DNA of 22,973 nucleotides, taken from a virus. Position 1 is the stretch's first letter. Every line of letters starts with the position of its first letter. The position numbers and the translations under genes were made by a program. Below are positions 1 to 7,347 of the stretch, piece after piece. The stretch spans positions 1-22,973 of IMG/VR virus record IMGVR_UViG_3300010160_000237. One strand, written 5' to 3'. The notes beneath the pieces are model-generated. The model saw only the letters and a program-made list of their open reading frames with translations. It searched no databases and was not told the origin of the DNA.

Positions 1-215
1 ACAATAGCAGTTATATTCACTTCGACGCTCAAACACGCAGCAAATCCCTGCAAACATTGATCGAAACGCACGTCAGCACCCCTCGACAGACCCAATGTCC
101 TACCCCGTTACACAAGGCAGACACCAGGCCGCCCGGGCCCCCGGGGGGAGGGGGTCGGGCATTCCGCGGCGACGGTAAAAGTCGACGGGTTCCCCAAAAC
201 GAAAAATATTGATAA
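1..215. other. Leader region upstream of the large terminase gene
   Basis: I see no convincing gene here. A short + frame is open up to about position 179 but has no recognisable content, and the minus-strand frames run into the terminase gene and look like shadows. Positions 129-160 hold a G/C run with a CCCCC/GGGGG self-complementary core at 138-147. About 45 bases further on the sequence turns A-rich (about 198-215), just before the terminase start. The region may carry a promoter or a packaging signal, or be the tail of an upstream gene cut by the window edge. None of these is proven. Confidence 0.4.
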
Positions 216-1922
216 ATGAGCCAACCACTTTGCCTCACCTGCTCCAAGCCCTTCGAGATCATCAAGGTCCGCGAAGGCCCCAAGCAGAAGCGCTTCTGCT
301 CCGACGCCTGCAACACCGGCTGGTGGAACGAGCAACCCCTGCACCCTGTCATACCCCGGGTCGACGCCTCGCACCCCCGCGCACTCGAGCTCAAGCAGAA
401 GCGCACCCAGCTCGTGCTACTTGAAAAGGCAGACCCGTACACCTACGGCTTTATCCCAGACCACTGGGAGATCGCCAACACCGAGTTCCAGGCCACCCAG
501 GAGCTCCTCATCTCCGGCGGCAACCGCGCCGGTAAAACCCTGTGGGCCGCACGCCGCGTGGTGCAAACCCTCATCGAGAAGGAAAACGCCAGCGTGCTCT
601 GCTGCCACACATCACACGCCACCTCGGTCACCGTCCAGCAGCCCGCCATCTACAACTACCTGCCCGTCGCACTCCGGGCCACCAAGAAGGGCCGTATTCA
701 CTACCTGAACTACAGCCGCAAAAATGGCTTTACCGACGGCTCATTCATCCTACCCAACGGCAGCCGCTGTGACTTCCTAAACTACACCCAGTCCGAGAAC
801 ACCATCGAGGGCCGCGAGGCCGACATGATCTGGTGTGACGAGCTTGTTCCGCAGTCCTGGGTGGACACACTGCGCTACCGCTTGATCACGCGCCGCGGCA
901 AGCTCCTCGTGACCCAAACCCCCCTCGAAGGCGTTGCCAGTGTCTACAAGGAGTTCACCGCCGGCTCTGCCATCACACGCTTCGACGACGCCGAGCTCAT
1001 CAAGGGCAAGCAGGCGCTGCCCGCGTGGCCCGTTGGTAAATGTGCCCGCACCATGGTGCAGCCCCAGACCAACCGTCGCACCGTGTTCTTCTTTTCGGAG
1101 GACAACCCGTACAACCCATTCGACGAGATGAAGAGCAAGTTAGTCACCTCGCCCATGGGCCAGGTCCTGACCCGTGCCTACGGCTGGGCCTCGGACAACA
1201 TCGGCAAGGCCTTCGCCCGTTTCAGACCCGATATCCACTGCATCCCATCATCCAAGGTGCCCTCCGGCGGCACCCTGTACATGGTGTGCGACCCGGCGGG
1301 CGCCCGGAATTGGTTCTGCCTGTGGCTCCTGGTGTACGAGGACGGCAAGCGCATCGTAGTCCGCGAGTTCCCGGACTTCAGTAACTATGGCGAGTGGGCG
1401 CTGCCCTCCGAGAAGCCCGACGGCAAGCTCGGGCCCGCCCAAACTCTTGATGCCGGCCGGTCTATCTCCGAGTACCGAGCCCTCTTCCGCCAAATCGAGT
1501 CCGATCTCGGCTACGGCGAGCCCGTAATGCGCCTGATCGACCCCAAGGCCGGCGGTTCCCCCGCACTCTCCGAGGCCGGCGGCACGACCCTGATCGACCT
1601 CCTGGCCGAGTCCGAAAACCCGCTAAACGAGCCCATGGCCTTCGTACCCGCACCCGGCGTGCCCGTCGACCAGCGCACCTCCGCGATCAACAGCCTCCTA
1701 TCCTACGACGCCACCCAGCCGATCACCCCGCTCAACGAGCCATCCCTCTATATCACCGACGACTGCGCCAACCTTTCCTACGCACTCTCCGAGCACACCG
1801 GCCGCGACGGGCAGAAGGGCTGCACTAAGGACCCCATCGACTGCCTGGGGATGCTTTTGGTCTCCAGTCTTGCGTTTGTGGGCCATGGGGGCTTTGATTG
1901 CCGCGGCGGCGGCGGATACTAA
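216..1922 (+). CDS. terL: Terminase large subunit (packaging ATPase/nuclease) with N-terminal Cys4 module
   Basis: This is the motor that pumps DNA into the prohead through the portal and cuts the concatemer. Residues 101-108 read GGNRAGKT, a Walker A P-loop. Residues 204-209 (MIWCDE) are the Walker B strand with the catalytic Asp-Glu pair. The C-terminal half has the acidic residues expected of an RNase H-like nuclease: D359 (MVCDP), D442 (RLIDP) and D539/D542 (KDPID). At 568 residues the length is normal to slightly long. The N-terminus is odd: C6-x2-C9 and C28-x3-C32 around an RFCS segment look like a small zinc-binding module of a kind usually seen in stand-alone phage proteins. The ATG at 216 keeps all four cysteines; it follows an A-rich stretch with no Shine-Dalgarno sequence. 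The portal gene follows after 11 bases, the usual head-module order. Confidence 0.93.
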   Translation: MSQPLCLTCSKPFEIIKVREGPKQKRFCSDACNTGWWNEQPLHPVIPRVDASHPRALELKQKRTQLVLLEKADPYTYGFIPDHWEIANTEFQATQELLISGGNRAGKTLWAARRVVQTLIEKENASVLCCHTSHATSVTVQQPAIYNYLPVALRATKKGRIHYLNYSRKNGFTDGSFILPNGSRCDFLNYTQSENTIEGREADMIWCDELVPQSWVDTLRYRLITRRGKLLVTQTPLEGVASVYKEFTAGSAITRFDDAELIKGKQALPAWPVGKCARTMVQPQTNRRTVFFFSEDNPYNPFDEMKSKLVTSPMGQVLTRAYGWASDNIGKAFARFRPDIHCIPSSKVPSGGTLYMVCDPAGARNWFCLWLLVYEDGKRIVVREFPDFSNYGEWALPSEKPDGKLGPAQTLDAGRSISEYRALFRQIESDLGYGEPVMRLIDPKAGGSPALSEAGGTTLIDLLAESENPLNEPMAFVPAPGVPVDQRTSAINSLLSYDATQPITPLNEPSLYITDDCANLSYALSEHTGRDGQKGCTKDPIDCLGMLLVSSLAFVGHGGFDCRGGGGY

Positions 1923-1933
1923 ACCATTTGACT

Positions 1934-4024
1934 ATGCAAGGAGATTCCTACAAGCAGGCAACCGACGTGATGGCACGGGTCGGCGACGAGCCCAATGTCA
2001 GCGCACTGACCGAGGAGCTGCGGCGCTCGGCCACCGACTACGGCGTCTTCGCCCGTGTCGAGAATGCCGAGAATGTGCGCTACTGCCGCTGGCCTGGACA
2101 GACCGACGATGGCAAGAAGTGGAATGATGCCAACCGTAACAAGCCGGCTTTCCCCTGGGACGGAGCCTCCGACACGCGTATCCCGCTGGCCGACGAGGTG
2201 ATCAACGGCCTCGTGGACCTCTGCAGTACCTCCTTCTGGCGCTCAATGCTCCGCGTATCGCCCACCAACATCAGCCAGCTCGACCAGGCCGTCACCGCGC
2301 ACAACCTGATGGACTGGACGGTCAACGCGAAGATGTACAACGACCTTACCCGCGAGGTCGAGCTACTCTCCCAGTACCTCTGGACCTACGGATGGGCCGG
2401 CGTCCACGTCACCTGGCAGCAGGAGATGGGACAGCGCGAGCAGTACCTGACCATGGACCAGATCATGGCCCTGGCCGCCCAATCCCCCGTGGACTCCATC
2501 CTGGCCGACCTGCCCAATCTCATCGCCAACCCCGAGGCCGACGACCAATCCGCGGAGCTCCTCCTTTCGGCCTTCCCCAACCTCCGCAAACGCCGGGCCC
2601 TCAAGGCCATCCGCGACCTGCGCACCGAGGGCGAGTGCGAGTTCCCAATCCCCACGATGGTCACCAACAAGCCCATAGTCGCAGCCCTGGCGCCCTACGA
2701 CGAGCTGGTGTTCCCGCCCGAGACCACCGACATCCAGTCCGCCCGAGTGGTCTTCCGCCGGTTCTACATGACCGAGGCCCAGCTCCTGAACAAGGTCGAG
2801 ACCGAGAAGTGGGACGCCGAATGGGCTCAGGAAGCGATCAACACGATGGGCCGCTTCAGCGACTACTCGGCCTATACCTACGCCGCCGTCGGCCTGGCCG
2901 AGAACTCCATACTCGACCGCGAGAACCTCATAGAAGTCTGCTACGCCTACCAGAAATCCATCGACTCCGACGGCATACCGGGCGTGTTCTACACCGTCTT
3001 CAGCCCCCAGGTCGGCGACAAGTGGGGCTACTTCGACTTGTTGGACTACGCGCACGGGCAGTATCCCTTCGTTATCTGGCGTTCCGAGCTCATCCACCGC
3101 CAGATCACCGAGAGCCGCGGCGTGCCCGAGATCTGTTCGACCTGGCAGCAGGAGATCAAAGCCCAGCGCGACTCGGTGTTCGACTACACCAGCCTAGCCA
3201 CACTGCCTCCCATCGAGGTGCCCAAGACCAGAGGCGGTAACTTGAAGATCGGGCCGGCCATCCAGATCCCGGTGCTACGCCGCGGTGAGATTGGCTTCAT
3301 GCAGCCTCCTGCCCGTGAGCCTAATGTGGCTTTTACGTTGATCAACGAGGTCATGGCGCAGACCGACAGGTACTTCGGAAGACCCACCGAGAAGGTGCCC
3401 CCCGCGGTGACCCAGATGCGCCAGCAGCGCCTGATCAACAACTGGCTGCACGGCTGGACCGAGGCGTTCCGCCAGGTGCTGGCCCTCACCCTGCAATACA
3501 TCGGCCCTGCCGAGATCCAGCGCATCACGGCCTCGGCCACGCCGCTCCCGCCCGACATCCAGGACTTCGACGTGATGCTCAAGTTTGACGTCCGCGAGAT
3601 GAGCACCGACCTGGTCACCGAGAAGCTCAAGGCCATCAGTACCCTTGTCCTGCCTCTCGACACCGCCGGCGTCATCGACCGGGCCAAGCTGATCTCTGTC
3701 GCCCTCCGGGCCATTGATCCCAACCTGGCAAGCGAGCTGGTGATGCAGCAGGGCCCTGCCGCGCAGAAGATGTTCAACGAGACCAACGACGAGATCGCGC
3801 TTATGTCCCTCGGCAACCCGCCGCAGCTCCGGGAGAATGACCCCACCGCGCCCATGCGCCTGCAATTCAGCCAGCAAGTCCTGCAATCCAACCCGAAGTA
3901 CCAGGCCCAGCTTCAGCAGGACCCGCTCTTCCAGGCCAACCTGCAGAAGTACCTTGAGAACCTGCAATTTAGCGTCCAACAGCAGCAGAACGCCATCACC
4001 GGCCGCCTCGGAGTCCAACAATGA
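1934..4024 (+). CDS. Portal (head-tail connector) protein
   Basis: The portal forms the dodecameric ring at one capsid vertex that DNA passes through. The call rests on its place directly after the terminase and before scaffold and capsid genes, on its length (696 residues, in the range of podovirus portals of 500-750), and on its character. The N-terminal part contains PFPWDGASDTRIPL-type sequence (around residues 70-85) that I recognise from phage portals, followed by a mixed helical/beta body. The last 70 or so residues are rich in Gln and Asn, as portal barrel ends often are. The frame is open back to a TTG at 1898 inside the terminase gene, but the ATG at 1934 is preferred because it avoids an Arg-rich stub read over terminase codons. 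Neither start has a Shine-Dalgarno sequence. The stop overlaps the next start as ATGA. Confidence 0.85.
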   Translation: MQGDSYKQATDVMARVGDEPNVSALTEELRRSATDYGVFARVENAENVRYCRWPGQTDDGKKWNDANRNKPAFPWDGASDTRIPLADEVINGLVDLCSTSFWRSMLRVSPTNISQLDQAVTAHNLMDWTVNAKMYNDLTREVELLSQYLWTYGWAGVHVTWQQEMGQREQYLTMDQIMALAAQSPVDSILADLPNLIANPEADDQSAELLLSAFPNLRKRRALKAIRDLRTEGECEFPIPTMVTNKPIVAALAPYDELVFPPETTDIQSARVVFRRFYMTEAQLLNKVETEKWDAEWAQEAINTMGRFSDYSAYTYAAVGLAENSILDRENLIEVCYAYQKSIDSDGIPGVFYTVFSPQVGDKWGYFDLLDYAHGQYPFVIWRSELIHRQITESRGVPEICSTWQQEIKAQRDSVFDYTSLATLPPIEVPKTRGGNLKIGPAIQIPVLRRGEIGFMQPPAREPNVAFTLINEVMAQTDRYFGRPTEKVPPAVTQMRQQRLINNWLHGWTEAFRQVLALTLQYIGPAEIQRITASATPLPPDIQDFDVMLKFDVREMSTDLVTEKLKAISTLVLPLDTAGVIDRAKLISVALRAIDPNLASELVMQQGPAAQKMFNETNDEIALMSLGNPPQLRENDPTAPMRLQFSQQVLQSNPKYQAQLQQDPLFQANLQKYLENLQFSVQQQQNAITGRLGVQQ

Positions 4025-4263
4025 AACTGACCAACGAACAACTCTCGGAGGCTCTCTCAGTATCCGAGGAGCACCCGGTGCTCAAGGCCATGGGCCAGGT
4101 CATCGACGACACGCTACGGGACGAGGTGCTAATGGCCATCCTCCCATCACTTTCCGCGGAGGACCGTGCCTACAACGCAGGCCGGGCAGCCGCGATCAAG
4201 GATCTCATCGCACAAATCAGTGCGTTAAGAAACGGGAGGGAATTGACTTCTGGTCAGTTCTAG
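4021..4263 (+). CDS. Small conserved-position protein between portal and scaffold
   Basis: This 80-residue protein is translationally coupled to the portal gene by an ATGA overlap. It is mostly helical by eye, with alternating acidic and hydrophobic residues (LSEALSVSEEHPVLKAMGQVIDDTLRDEV) and no cysteine, signal peptide or membrane segment. Small proteins in this slot are common in podovirus-like genomes and are usually unnamed. I do not recognise a family. A head-assembly helper role is a guess from position only. Confidence 0.7.
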   Translation: MKLTNEQLSEALSVSEEHPVLKAMGQVIDDTLRDEVLMAILPSLSAEDRAYNAGRAAAIKDLIAQISALRNGRELTSGQF

Positions 4264-4300
4264 GCTCTCACTCACACAACGGCTTCTTGGTTGGCCTTAA

Positions 4301-4312
4301 CAACCATGGTTG
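4301..4312. repeat. 12-bp perfect palindrome in the gap before the scaffold gene
   Basis: CAACCATGGTTG is identical to its reverse complement. It lies in the 79-base gap (4264-4342) between the small coupled gene and the scaffold start, the longest gap in the head module. It could be an operator-like site, a weak hairpin or chance. No clear -35/-10 pair or terminator was seen in this gap. Confidence 0.35.
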
Positions 4313-4342
4313 CAGCACACCCGGCTTGCAGGGTCTAAAAGC

Positions 4343-5353
4343 ATGGACATCCCGACGAATACACAGGAAGCGAAACCTGCCCAAAACACGGCACAGCCCC
4401 CAATCAACCCGATGCAGTTCGACGAATCGGCGTTGGCCAAGCTACTGAAGACACGATTCAGCGGGGAGGAAGACAAGGCGTCAGCCGTCGAGCGACAAGC
4501 GCCGGAGCCGGAAGCCACTTCTGTGGACGATCAGGCCGAGGATGCGGAGCCGACCGCAGAACAAACGGACGCTCAGGCCGAGTCGCCTGAGCAGGAGGTT
4601 CTTTCCGAGACCGAAGAGAACAGCGACGAGGATTCGCTGGGTTACCGCAAACGCATCGACAAGCTCACGCGCCAGAAGAAAGAGGCGCTGGAGAAGGCCG
4701 AGTCGCTCGAGCGGGAACTCAACGACGCCAAGACCAAGCTGGAGCAGACCAACGACAGGCCAACCTCAATGCAGTCCGCTGCAGACCCGTTTTCGGATGT
4801 CTGGGAAGTGTCGAAACTCAACGATGAGTGGAGCAAAGCCCGGAATTTGAAGCGGTGGTGCGAGGACAATATTGATGGCTGCGAAGTAGAGGGCAAGGAG
4901 TACAGCTCAGACGATGTGAAGCAGATCAAACGGCGTGTAGAAGACGCCATCGACCTGCACATCCCATCCAGAGCCCGCTTCCTGCAGAACTACCAGCAGA
5001 TCAAGCCTATCGCCGAGACGCTCTACCCATGGTGGAAAGACCGTTCGGCTGCCGAGTACACCGAGGCGCAGGCCGTCCTGCGGCAACTGCCGCAGATTGC
5101 CTCACTGCCGGAGTACCAGGTGCTGGTCGGTGACTTCATTGCCGGGCGCAAGTTGCGTCTGGCTCAGGAGTCCGCCAAGGGCAAGCCATCTGCCACCCGC
5201 CCACTGGTCAAGGCACCCAGTCAGCCTGGTCGACCCACCGCAATCCCTGCAAAGAAGGATGCGGCCAAGGTCGGCCTGGACAACGCCAAGTCGCAGTTCA
5301 GAAAGTCCGGGACGACCACCGAATTAGCCCAAGTACTCAAAAGGATGCTCTAA
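4343..5353 (+). CDS. Probable capsid scaffolding protein
   Basis: Scaffolding proteins guide assembly of the procapsid and then leave it. This 336-residue protein sits directly upstream of the capsid gene, the usual scaffold position. Its first 100 residues are very acidic and disordered, with repeated Glu/Asp/Ala/Gln. Residues 101-136 or so (YRKRIDKLTRQKKEALEK and onward) form a charged coiled coil. The last 50 residues are basic and end in a short helix, as in scaffold C-termini that contact the capsid protein. I chose the ATG at 4343, which has a weak GCAGGG nine bases upstream. An in-frame TTG at 4310 would begin in the gap and overlaps the palindrome. No sequence motif is diagnostic, so the call is by position and character. 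Confidence 0.72.
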   Translation: MDIPTNTQEAKPAQNTAQPPINPMQFDESALAKLLKTRFSGEEDKASAVERQAPEPEATSVDDQAEDAEPTAEQTDAQAESPEQEVLSETEENSDEDSLGYRKRIDKLTRQKKEALEKAESLERELNDAKTKLEQTNDRPTSMQSAADPFSDVWEVSKLNDEWSKARNLKRWCEDNIDGCEVEGKEYSSDDVKQIKRRVEDAIDLHIPSRARFLQNYQQIKPIAETLYPWWKDRSAAEYTEAQAVLRQLPQIASLPEYQVLVGDFIAGRKLRLAQESAKGKPSATRPLVKAPSQPGRPTAIPAKKDAAKVGLDNAKSQFRKSGTTTELAQVLKRML

Positions 5354-5356
5354 ACC

Positions 5357-6415
5357 ATGCCCCTACTCCAGCCCAACCAGGGCGGCTCTGTGCCGCTCGC
5401 TTCAACCTCCTCCGCCCGTGAAGATCTGGCGGACTACATCGCCATCGTCGACGCCAAGTCGACCCCGTTCGTGTCCATGGCCCCGAAGGGCCGTGACATC
5501 GGCAATATGCAGTTCTCTTGGCAGGTCGACAACTATGGCGCCCCCGTGCTTGCCGGCGTGGTCGACGGCACTGATGTGACCGTTGCCAGCGCCTCGAACC
5601 CGGTGGTCAACCGGACCCGTCTGAACAACTACGGCCAGGCTTTCCGCCGGGACCTGCGCATCGGTTTCATCGCCGAGACCCAGGACGTCGCTGGTGTGAC
5701 CGATGAGTTGGCCAACGGCATCGCCAAGAAGCTCGTTGAGATCAAGCGCGACATGGAGTCGACCTTCCTGTGCACCAACCAAGCCGCTCAGGCCGACAAC
5801 GGTACGAACCCGTACCTGACCGGCTCGATGGGCAACTGGCTCAACAGCACCAACGCATCCAACATCGGCGCGTGCGCTTCCGGTTCGCCCTTCCTGCCGG
5901 CCTCCGGCGCGGTCGACACCACCGCCAGCGCCTCCTTTACCGAGGCCACCGCCCAGAACGTGCTGACCGCTATCTACAGCGCCACCGGCACGTTCCGCGA
6001 CTACGATTGTATCCTGGGCACCACGCTCAAGCGTGCGTTCACCAACCTCACGGCCAGTGGCACCACTACGGCCGCGAACAGCAGCACCATTGCTGCTACC
6101 AGCGTCCGCACCTTCAATCAGGATCTCGGTTCCGATACTTTCAAGGCGTCGATCGATCTTTTTGAAGGAGATTTTGGACGGCTAATTTTACATCCTTCAA
6201 CGTTTTTGGGGGGTAAAACCAGCACCTCGCTCACCGCCCAGGCCTTCAAGGGCTACGTCATCCCCATGGACATGGTCGAGGTTCGCTACGCCAAACTGCC
6301 CCAGGTCAAAAACCTGCCTGACGCCGGCGGCGGCCCTGCCCGCCTCGTTGAGGCCATTGCTGGTCTCGTGGTGAAGAACCCGAGCGGGTTTGGCTTCTTC
6401 AACGGCGCAAGCTAG
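5357..6415 (+). CDS. Major capsid protein, HK97 fold, SU10/DUF5309 type
   Basis: This 352-residue protein builds the icosahedral shell. The N-terminal part (SAREDLADYIAIVDAKSTPF, then MQFSWQVDNYGAP and VVDGTDV) matches the pattern I know from the SU10 major capsid family (DUF5309): an 'EDL' helix, a 'TPF' turn, and a 'W..D....P' strand. The C-terminal IDLFEGDFGRLILHPSTFL and the final KNPSGFGFFNG also fit. The long middle is rich in Ser, Thr, Ala and Asn, as capsid peripheral and axial domains often are. The ATG at 5357 comes three bases after the scaffold stop. AAAAGGA lies about 12 bases upstream, too far for a good ribosome site. A strong terminator follows the gene, as expected for its high expression. 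An AT-rich stretch inside the gene (6155-6220) has quite different codon use. Confidence 0.9.
   Translation: MPLLQPNQGGSVPLASTSSAREDLADYIAIVDAKSTPFVSMAPKGRDIGNMQFSWQVDNYGAPVLAGVVDGTDVTVASASNPVVNRTRLNNYGQAFRRDLRIGFIAETQDVAGVTDELANGIAKKLVEIKRDMESTFLCTNQAAQADNGTNPYLTGSMGNWLNSTNASNIGACASGSPFLPASGAVDTTASASFTEATAQNVLTAIYSATGTFRDYDCILGTTLKRAFTNLTASGTTTAANSSTIAATSVRTFNQDLGSDTFKASIDLFEGDFGRLILHPSTFLGGKTSTSLTAQAFKGYVIPMDMVEVRYAKLPQVKNLPDAGGGPARLVEAIAGLVVKNPSGFGFFNGAS
6155..6220 (+). other. AT-rich, atypical-codon patch inside the capsid gene
   Basis: About 22 successive codons, from the GAT of IDLFEG to the AAA of LGGKT, mostly end in A or T (roughly 5 of 22 end in G or C). The codons on both sides nearly always end in G or C. 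The patch includes TTTTT and GGGGGG runs and an AAGGAG at 6165-6170. The reading frame and the protein motif are intact. See the finding for possible reasons. Confidence 0.75.
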
Positions 6416-6427
6416 TCTAATCTCAAT

Positions 6428-6463
6428 GGGGAGGCCTTTCGGGGCCTCCCCCTCTTTCCTTTC
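6428..6463 (+). terminator. Intrinsic (rho-independent) terminator after the capsid gene
   Basis: A perfect nine-base stem, GGGGAGGCC at 6428-6436 pairing with GGCCTCCCC at 6443-6451, encloses a six-base TTTCGG loop. A pyrimidine-rich tail with many T follows (CTCTTTCCTTTCT). It starts 12 bases after the capsid stop. It probably ends or attenuates the head transcript. The next gene begins only about three bases after the tail, so that gene needs read-through or a promoter elsewhere. Confidence 0.88.
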
Positions 6464-6465
6464 TC

Positions 6466-6849
6466 ATGGCTCACAATTCCGTAACGTCCGTCATCGCCAA
6501 CGCTCTCGACGACCTACCTGGCGAACTGCGCCGCGCCGTCATCAAAGAGTTCCAATCCGGGATCTCTAAGGAGTGGGTGAAGGCCGGCATCCATCAGCAA
6601 CGCATCGCCAAGGACTCGCAGGTTGACCGTCGCAGCATTGACGGCATCGGCCGCCTCCGTATGCGCATCGACCCCACTCTCTACCATGCCTGGGGAGCCA
6701 AACTTGGCTACGACTGTTGGAAGGATTCCCAATTTTTGAACGAGGTTGAGCGGGATAACCCCGAGGTGCGAGTGCGCTGCGGGGCTACACGCTTGCAGGT
6801 TGGATGGAGCGGTGGCACAAAACGCAGTAGTCAGAAGTTCACTCTATGA
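6466..6849 (+). CDS. Hypothetical virion-region protein, basic, 127 residues
   Basis: The ATG at 6466 lies directly after the capsid terminator. The T/C-rich terminator tail takes the place where a ribosome site would be, so the leader is unusual. The protein is basic and mostly helical in its first two thirds, with many Arg and Lys (for example LRRAVIKEFQSG and RRSIDGIGRLRMR) and a Trp-containing middle. It has no signal peptide, membrane segment or metal motif. The C-terminal part (VRCGATRLQVGWSGGT) is more beta-like. The stop overlaps the next start as ATGA. Position suggests a head or head-completion role, but I do not recognise a family. Confidence 0.7.
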   Translation: MAHNSVTSVIANALDDLPGELRRAVIKEFQSGISKEWVKAGIHQQRIAKDSQVDRRSIDGIGRLRMRIDPTLYHAWGAKLGYDCWKDSQFLNEVERDNPEVRVRCGATRLQVGWSGGTKRSSQKFTL

Positions 6850-7100
6850 ATGTCGGATCTAATCGCCAACTGGCCGGCGAATACGGTGGCCGGTACATCG
6901 ACGCCTCCGCGGGCACTGTGACCGGCAACTACATGGAGATCCATGCCGTCGCCACGACCATCCTCGGAGCCATCACATCCAACATCACCAACTTCCCATC
7001 CGGCGTGACCATTCAGGCCGGAGACTCGATCTCGGGCGTCTTCACCTCGGTGGCTGTATCCTCCGGGGCGATCATCGCCTACAACCGCAAGTGGGTCTAA
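6846..7100 (+). CDS. Small beta-rich virion protein
   Basis: This 84-residue protein reads as a single beta-rich domain: GNYMEIHAVATTILGAIT, then FPSGVTIQAGDSISGVFTSVAV, then SGAIIAYNRKW. I recognise this pattern (a 'GN' start, alternating hydrophobics, 'P.G..I..G.F....L.SG..IAY') from unnamed small proteins in the capsid region of many phages. A decoration or head-stabilising role is plausible but is an inference. It is coupled to its upstream neighbour by ATGA, and the next ATG starts one base after its stop. Confidence 0.72.
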   Translation: MNVGSNRQLAGEYGGRYIDASAGTVTGNYMEIHAVATTILGAITSNITNFPSGVTIQAGDSISGVFTSVAVSSGAIIAYNRKWV

Positions 7101-7101
7101 A

Positions 7102-7341
7102 ATGCGTCTCGGCCTAGGACTAGGACTCGGCGTGCAGCAAGCCCTCGGTGGGGCTGGCGGCGGCGCCGACCTGCCTATTATCCGGCGCGACCTGCTGCAG
7201 GAGGACGACTTCTTCGTATTCCTCGAGGACGGCACGTCCAAGATCGTCATCACTTTCGGCACTTTCGACTCTTTAGACTTGGAGAACGGGGACTTCCTGC
7301 TCCAAGAGGACACAGGCAAACTCATCATCCAAGCAAACTAA
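7102..7341 (+). CDS. Small repeat-type virion protein (LLQED/LEDG units)
   Basis: This 79-residue protein begins with an LG repeat (RLGLGLGLG), partly built from CTAGGA DNA repeats. It continues with short units of the type LLQEDDFFVFLEDGTSK and LDLENGDFLLQEDTGK. Such 'L.LE(D/N)G..LLQED' units occur in phage virion-region proteins and probably form short beta hairpins. It could be a small structural or fibre-adaptor protein. No enzyme motif, signal peptide or membrane segment is visible. It lies one base after the gene before and six bases before the fibre gene. Confidence 0.66.
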   Translation: MRLGLGLGLGVQQALGGAGGGADLPIIRRDLLQEDDFFVFLEDGTSKIVITFGTFDSLDLENGDFLLQEDTGKLIIQAN

Positions 7342-7347
7342 ACATTT

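Noticed and set aside
1898-1933. TTG start for the portal overlapping the terminase end
   Set aside because: The added residues are an Arg-rich stub read from the GC-rich end of the terminase gene. ATG at 1934 is a better start, though no ribosome site decides it.
2363-3097. Long minus-strand frames opposite the portal gene (also 3275-4021) and opposite the giant gene (19019-19822, 19488-20243, 20685-21485)
   Set aside because: They lie entirely opposite recognised + strand genes. In GC-rich genes with G/C third positions the reverse strand is often open by chance. Their products are low-complexity and show no family pattern or start signal.
6162-6183. AAGGAG followed by a TTG inside the capsid gene as a start of a nested gene
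   Set aside because: The frame from that TTG stops after three codons (TTG GAC GGC TAA), so no protein is encoded.
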